From Marisa cornuarietis (taxonomy: Eukaryota; Mollusca; Gastropoda; Architaenioglossa; Ampullariidae), in NCBI GenBank assembly GCA_004794655.1, contig SMMW01000003.1, positions 14,073,501 to 14,137,500 of the forward strand: a DNA stretch of 64,000 bases, read 5' to 3'. Position 1 is the stretch's first letter. The number at the start of each line of letters is the position of its first letter. Shown here piece after piece: positions 62,561-64,000 of this stretch. The position numbers and the translations under genes are program-made. Below the pieces are notes generated by a model that did no database searches, was not told the DNA's origin, and saw only the letters and a list, made by a program, of their open reading frames with translations.

Positions 62561-64000
62561 TTAGTAAGTCATTCGCATTTTTTCATTGTTAAGTCATGTG
62601 TGCTAGTTCTGTTACTTATCCAAGTGCAAAACTATGTCAGTTATGTTTACAACAGGTGACAGATGAGTGGCCTATACCGAAATCACTGAATCAATTCTTT
62701 AACAATGCCTTTGCACCATGGGTCCTCATTAAGCTCATATTCATATGTCTAACTCTGTTGTATATAAAGATGATAATATTTTATACTATGATATAAATAT
62801 CTTACTTAAAAGATGTATATTATCCATCCTGTTTTGTGGAAAAATATGTAGTAAAAATCGGATGAACTGAATTTTAGATGTAAGGTAAGGTCCTTAACTT
62901 TGTGTGTTCTTGTTTTGTATTTTTAACAAGCATTGATAATCAATATAAATTTAATATAGCATTATTAATAGTTCATCACAGTTTAGATTGTCATATATAA
63001 GCATACAAATCAAGATATATATATACAGGTAGACACAAAAATAGAACCCTGACTTTTAACCTACTGTAATTAAAACTGACCCATGGATTTCAGAAGTTTT
63101 TAAGTGGTGGATGAATATTCAATTAGAATATTCTAATCTTAAAATTAATTGTAAAAAATGATATGATATAAGACAGGAGTACAAATTTTCTCTAAAAATA
63201 ACTGATGATTTTAATAGTGCTCCTAAAGCTTAACTTAAAGAAGAAAAATTCATAAGCCTTATCAAAACCAAAAACAAAATGGTTAGTTTATCCTAACTGC
63301 AGGATTCAAACAGATGGGAACTACGTTCCAGGCTTCTTTCCAAACATCTTTTAACATTTCCTAGACATCTACTTTTACAATAGACCATATAAACAGTACA
63401 TTGATGATATATGATTTGAACAAGAGATCTGTAGCATCAGAGATGCTGTTCTTTCTGTCAAACAATACAAGTGACAGTTGAAAAAAAAACTAACAAACAT
63501 CTATATGTGTAAATGAATATCTTGATGAAGATCTATGTGTTTCTATCAACCAGTGTGTGTGTGTGTGTGTTGCACTGAGTGTTGTGTGTAGTTTGTTTTG
63601 CGATGTGTGTGTGTGTGCATACGCAAAAGTAAGAGACAAATAAGCAGCATAAAAGTGCTAAGTAAAAAACAAGCTAAAATATCTTTTCAGAAGTAACCAT
63701 AAATTTAAATTTAGCTTGATAGTTTGCAGATAAGCATTGAACCCGTGCACTGCAAACTGTCCAAGTTTATGACCTTTTTAGACTTAACAAAACTCTCCTT
63801 GAATCTTGTGTTAGTTATCTCTTTGCCTTGATTCATTTTCAAAAGTCACCAAAGTGTTTTATTTAACAATAGTGATTTAACATCCTTAAAATAATTCGTA
63901 CCCAAACAGACAAAAAAGAAACTAAGCTTATGACTTTAAGGATAAATGTAGGTTTTTGTAACTTTAGAGAAGTAGTGTGAATGAAAGGACCACCTATCAA
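62561..64000. other. No recognised gene
   Basis: AT-rich. A 66-codon plus-strand ORF (62,596-62,796) has a hydrophobic C-terminal stretch but no family resemblance and no visible splice context. A short GT array lies at ~63,552. Confidence 0.5.

Noticed and set aside
62596..62796. 66-codon plus-strand ORF with a hydrophobic tail
   Set aside because: No homology, no splice signals and an AT-rich background; the hydrophobicity follows from T-rich codons.

Overview
The window is eukaryotic nuclear DNA: AT-rich, long introns with GT-AG junctions, many (CA)n arrays and a dense load of transposon debris. Gene orthologies, intron style and the repeat types (DIRS, PIF/Harbinger, short inverted-repeat elements, an RTE/CR1-like LINE) suggest an invertebrate bilaterian, most likely a mollusc and probably a gastropod; the species cannot be named from the sequence alone.

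Four host genes can be rebuilt exon by exon, and each model gives a coding length divisible by three. From left to right: (1) ALPK1-like alpha-kinase, minus strand, 17,965 to 10,502, 12 exons, about 1,012 aa. (2) A retinol-dehydrogenase-like short-chain dehydrogenase, minus strand, 29,475 to 26,135, 6 exons, 329 aa. (3) SACM1L phosphoinositide phosphatase, plus strand, 41,157 to 55,661, 18 exons, 589 aa. (4) TMEM231 ciliary transition-zone protein, minus strand, 62,198 to 59,285, 7 exons, 315 aa. SACM1L and TMEM231 converge on a shared 3.6 kb downstream region.

Layout. 1-10.4 kb: no convincing host gene; microsatellites, a 33-bp minisatellite and a faint HTH remnant. 10.5-18 kb: ALPK1, its introns holding large CA arrays and a hAT-like fragment. 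18-26 kb: a 154-bp palindromic element, a small candidate plus-strand gene and an antisense THAP-like exon at 20.2-21.4 kb, and short-element debris. 26.1-29.5 kb: the dehydrogenase. 29.5-32.9 kb: a rearranged duplicate of the dehydrogenase 5' flank, lying between inverted copies of a short element. 33-40.7 kb: a transposon graveyard with at least three PIF/Harbinger pieces (transposase exons and small lysine-rich accessory ORFs), a LINE inserted in a Harbinger intron, a foldback element ending in tandem repeats and a telomere-like tract. 41.1-55.7 kb: SACM1L, whose intron 14 holds a 4.1 kb DIRS-like tyrosine-recombinase retroelement that has lost its reverse transcriptase. 55.7-59.3 kb: intergenic or 3' UTR with a SINE-like piece. 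59.3-62.2 kb: TMEM231. 62.2-64 kb: nothing recognised.

The genes look like ordinary unrelated neighbours rather than a functional cluster. The biologically most notable item is ALPK1: the residues that contact ADP-heptose in the human protein appear conserved, which suggests bacterial ADP-heptose sensing in this invertebrate.
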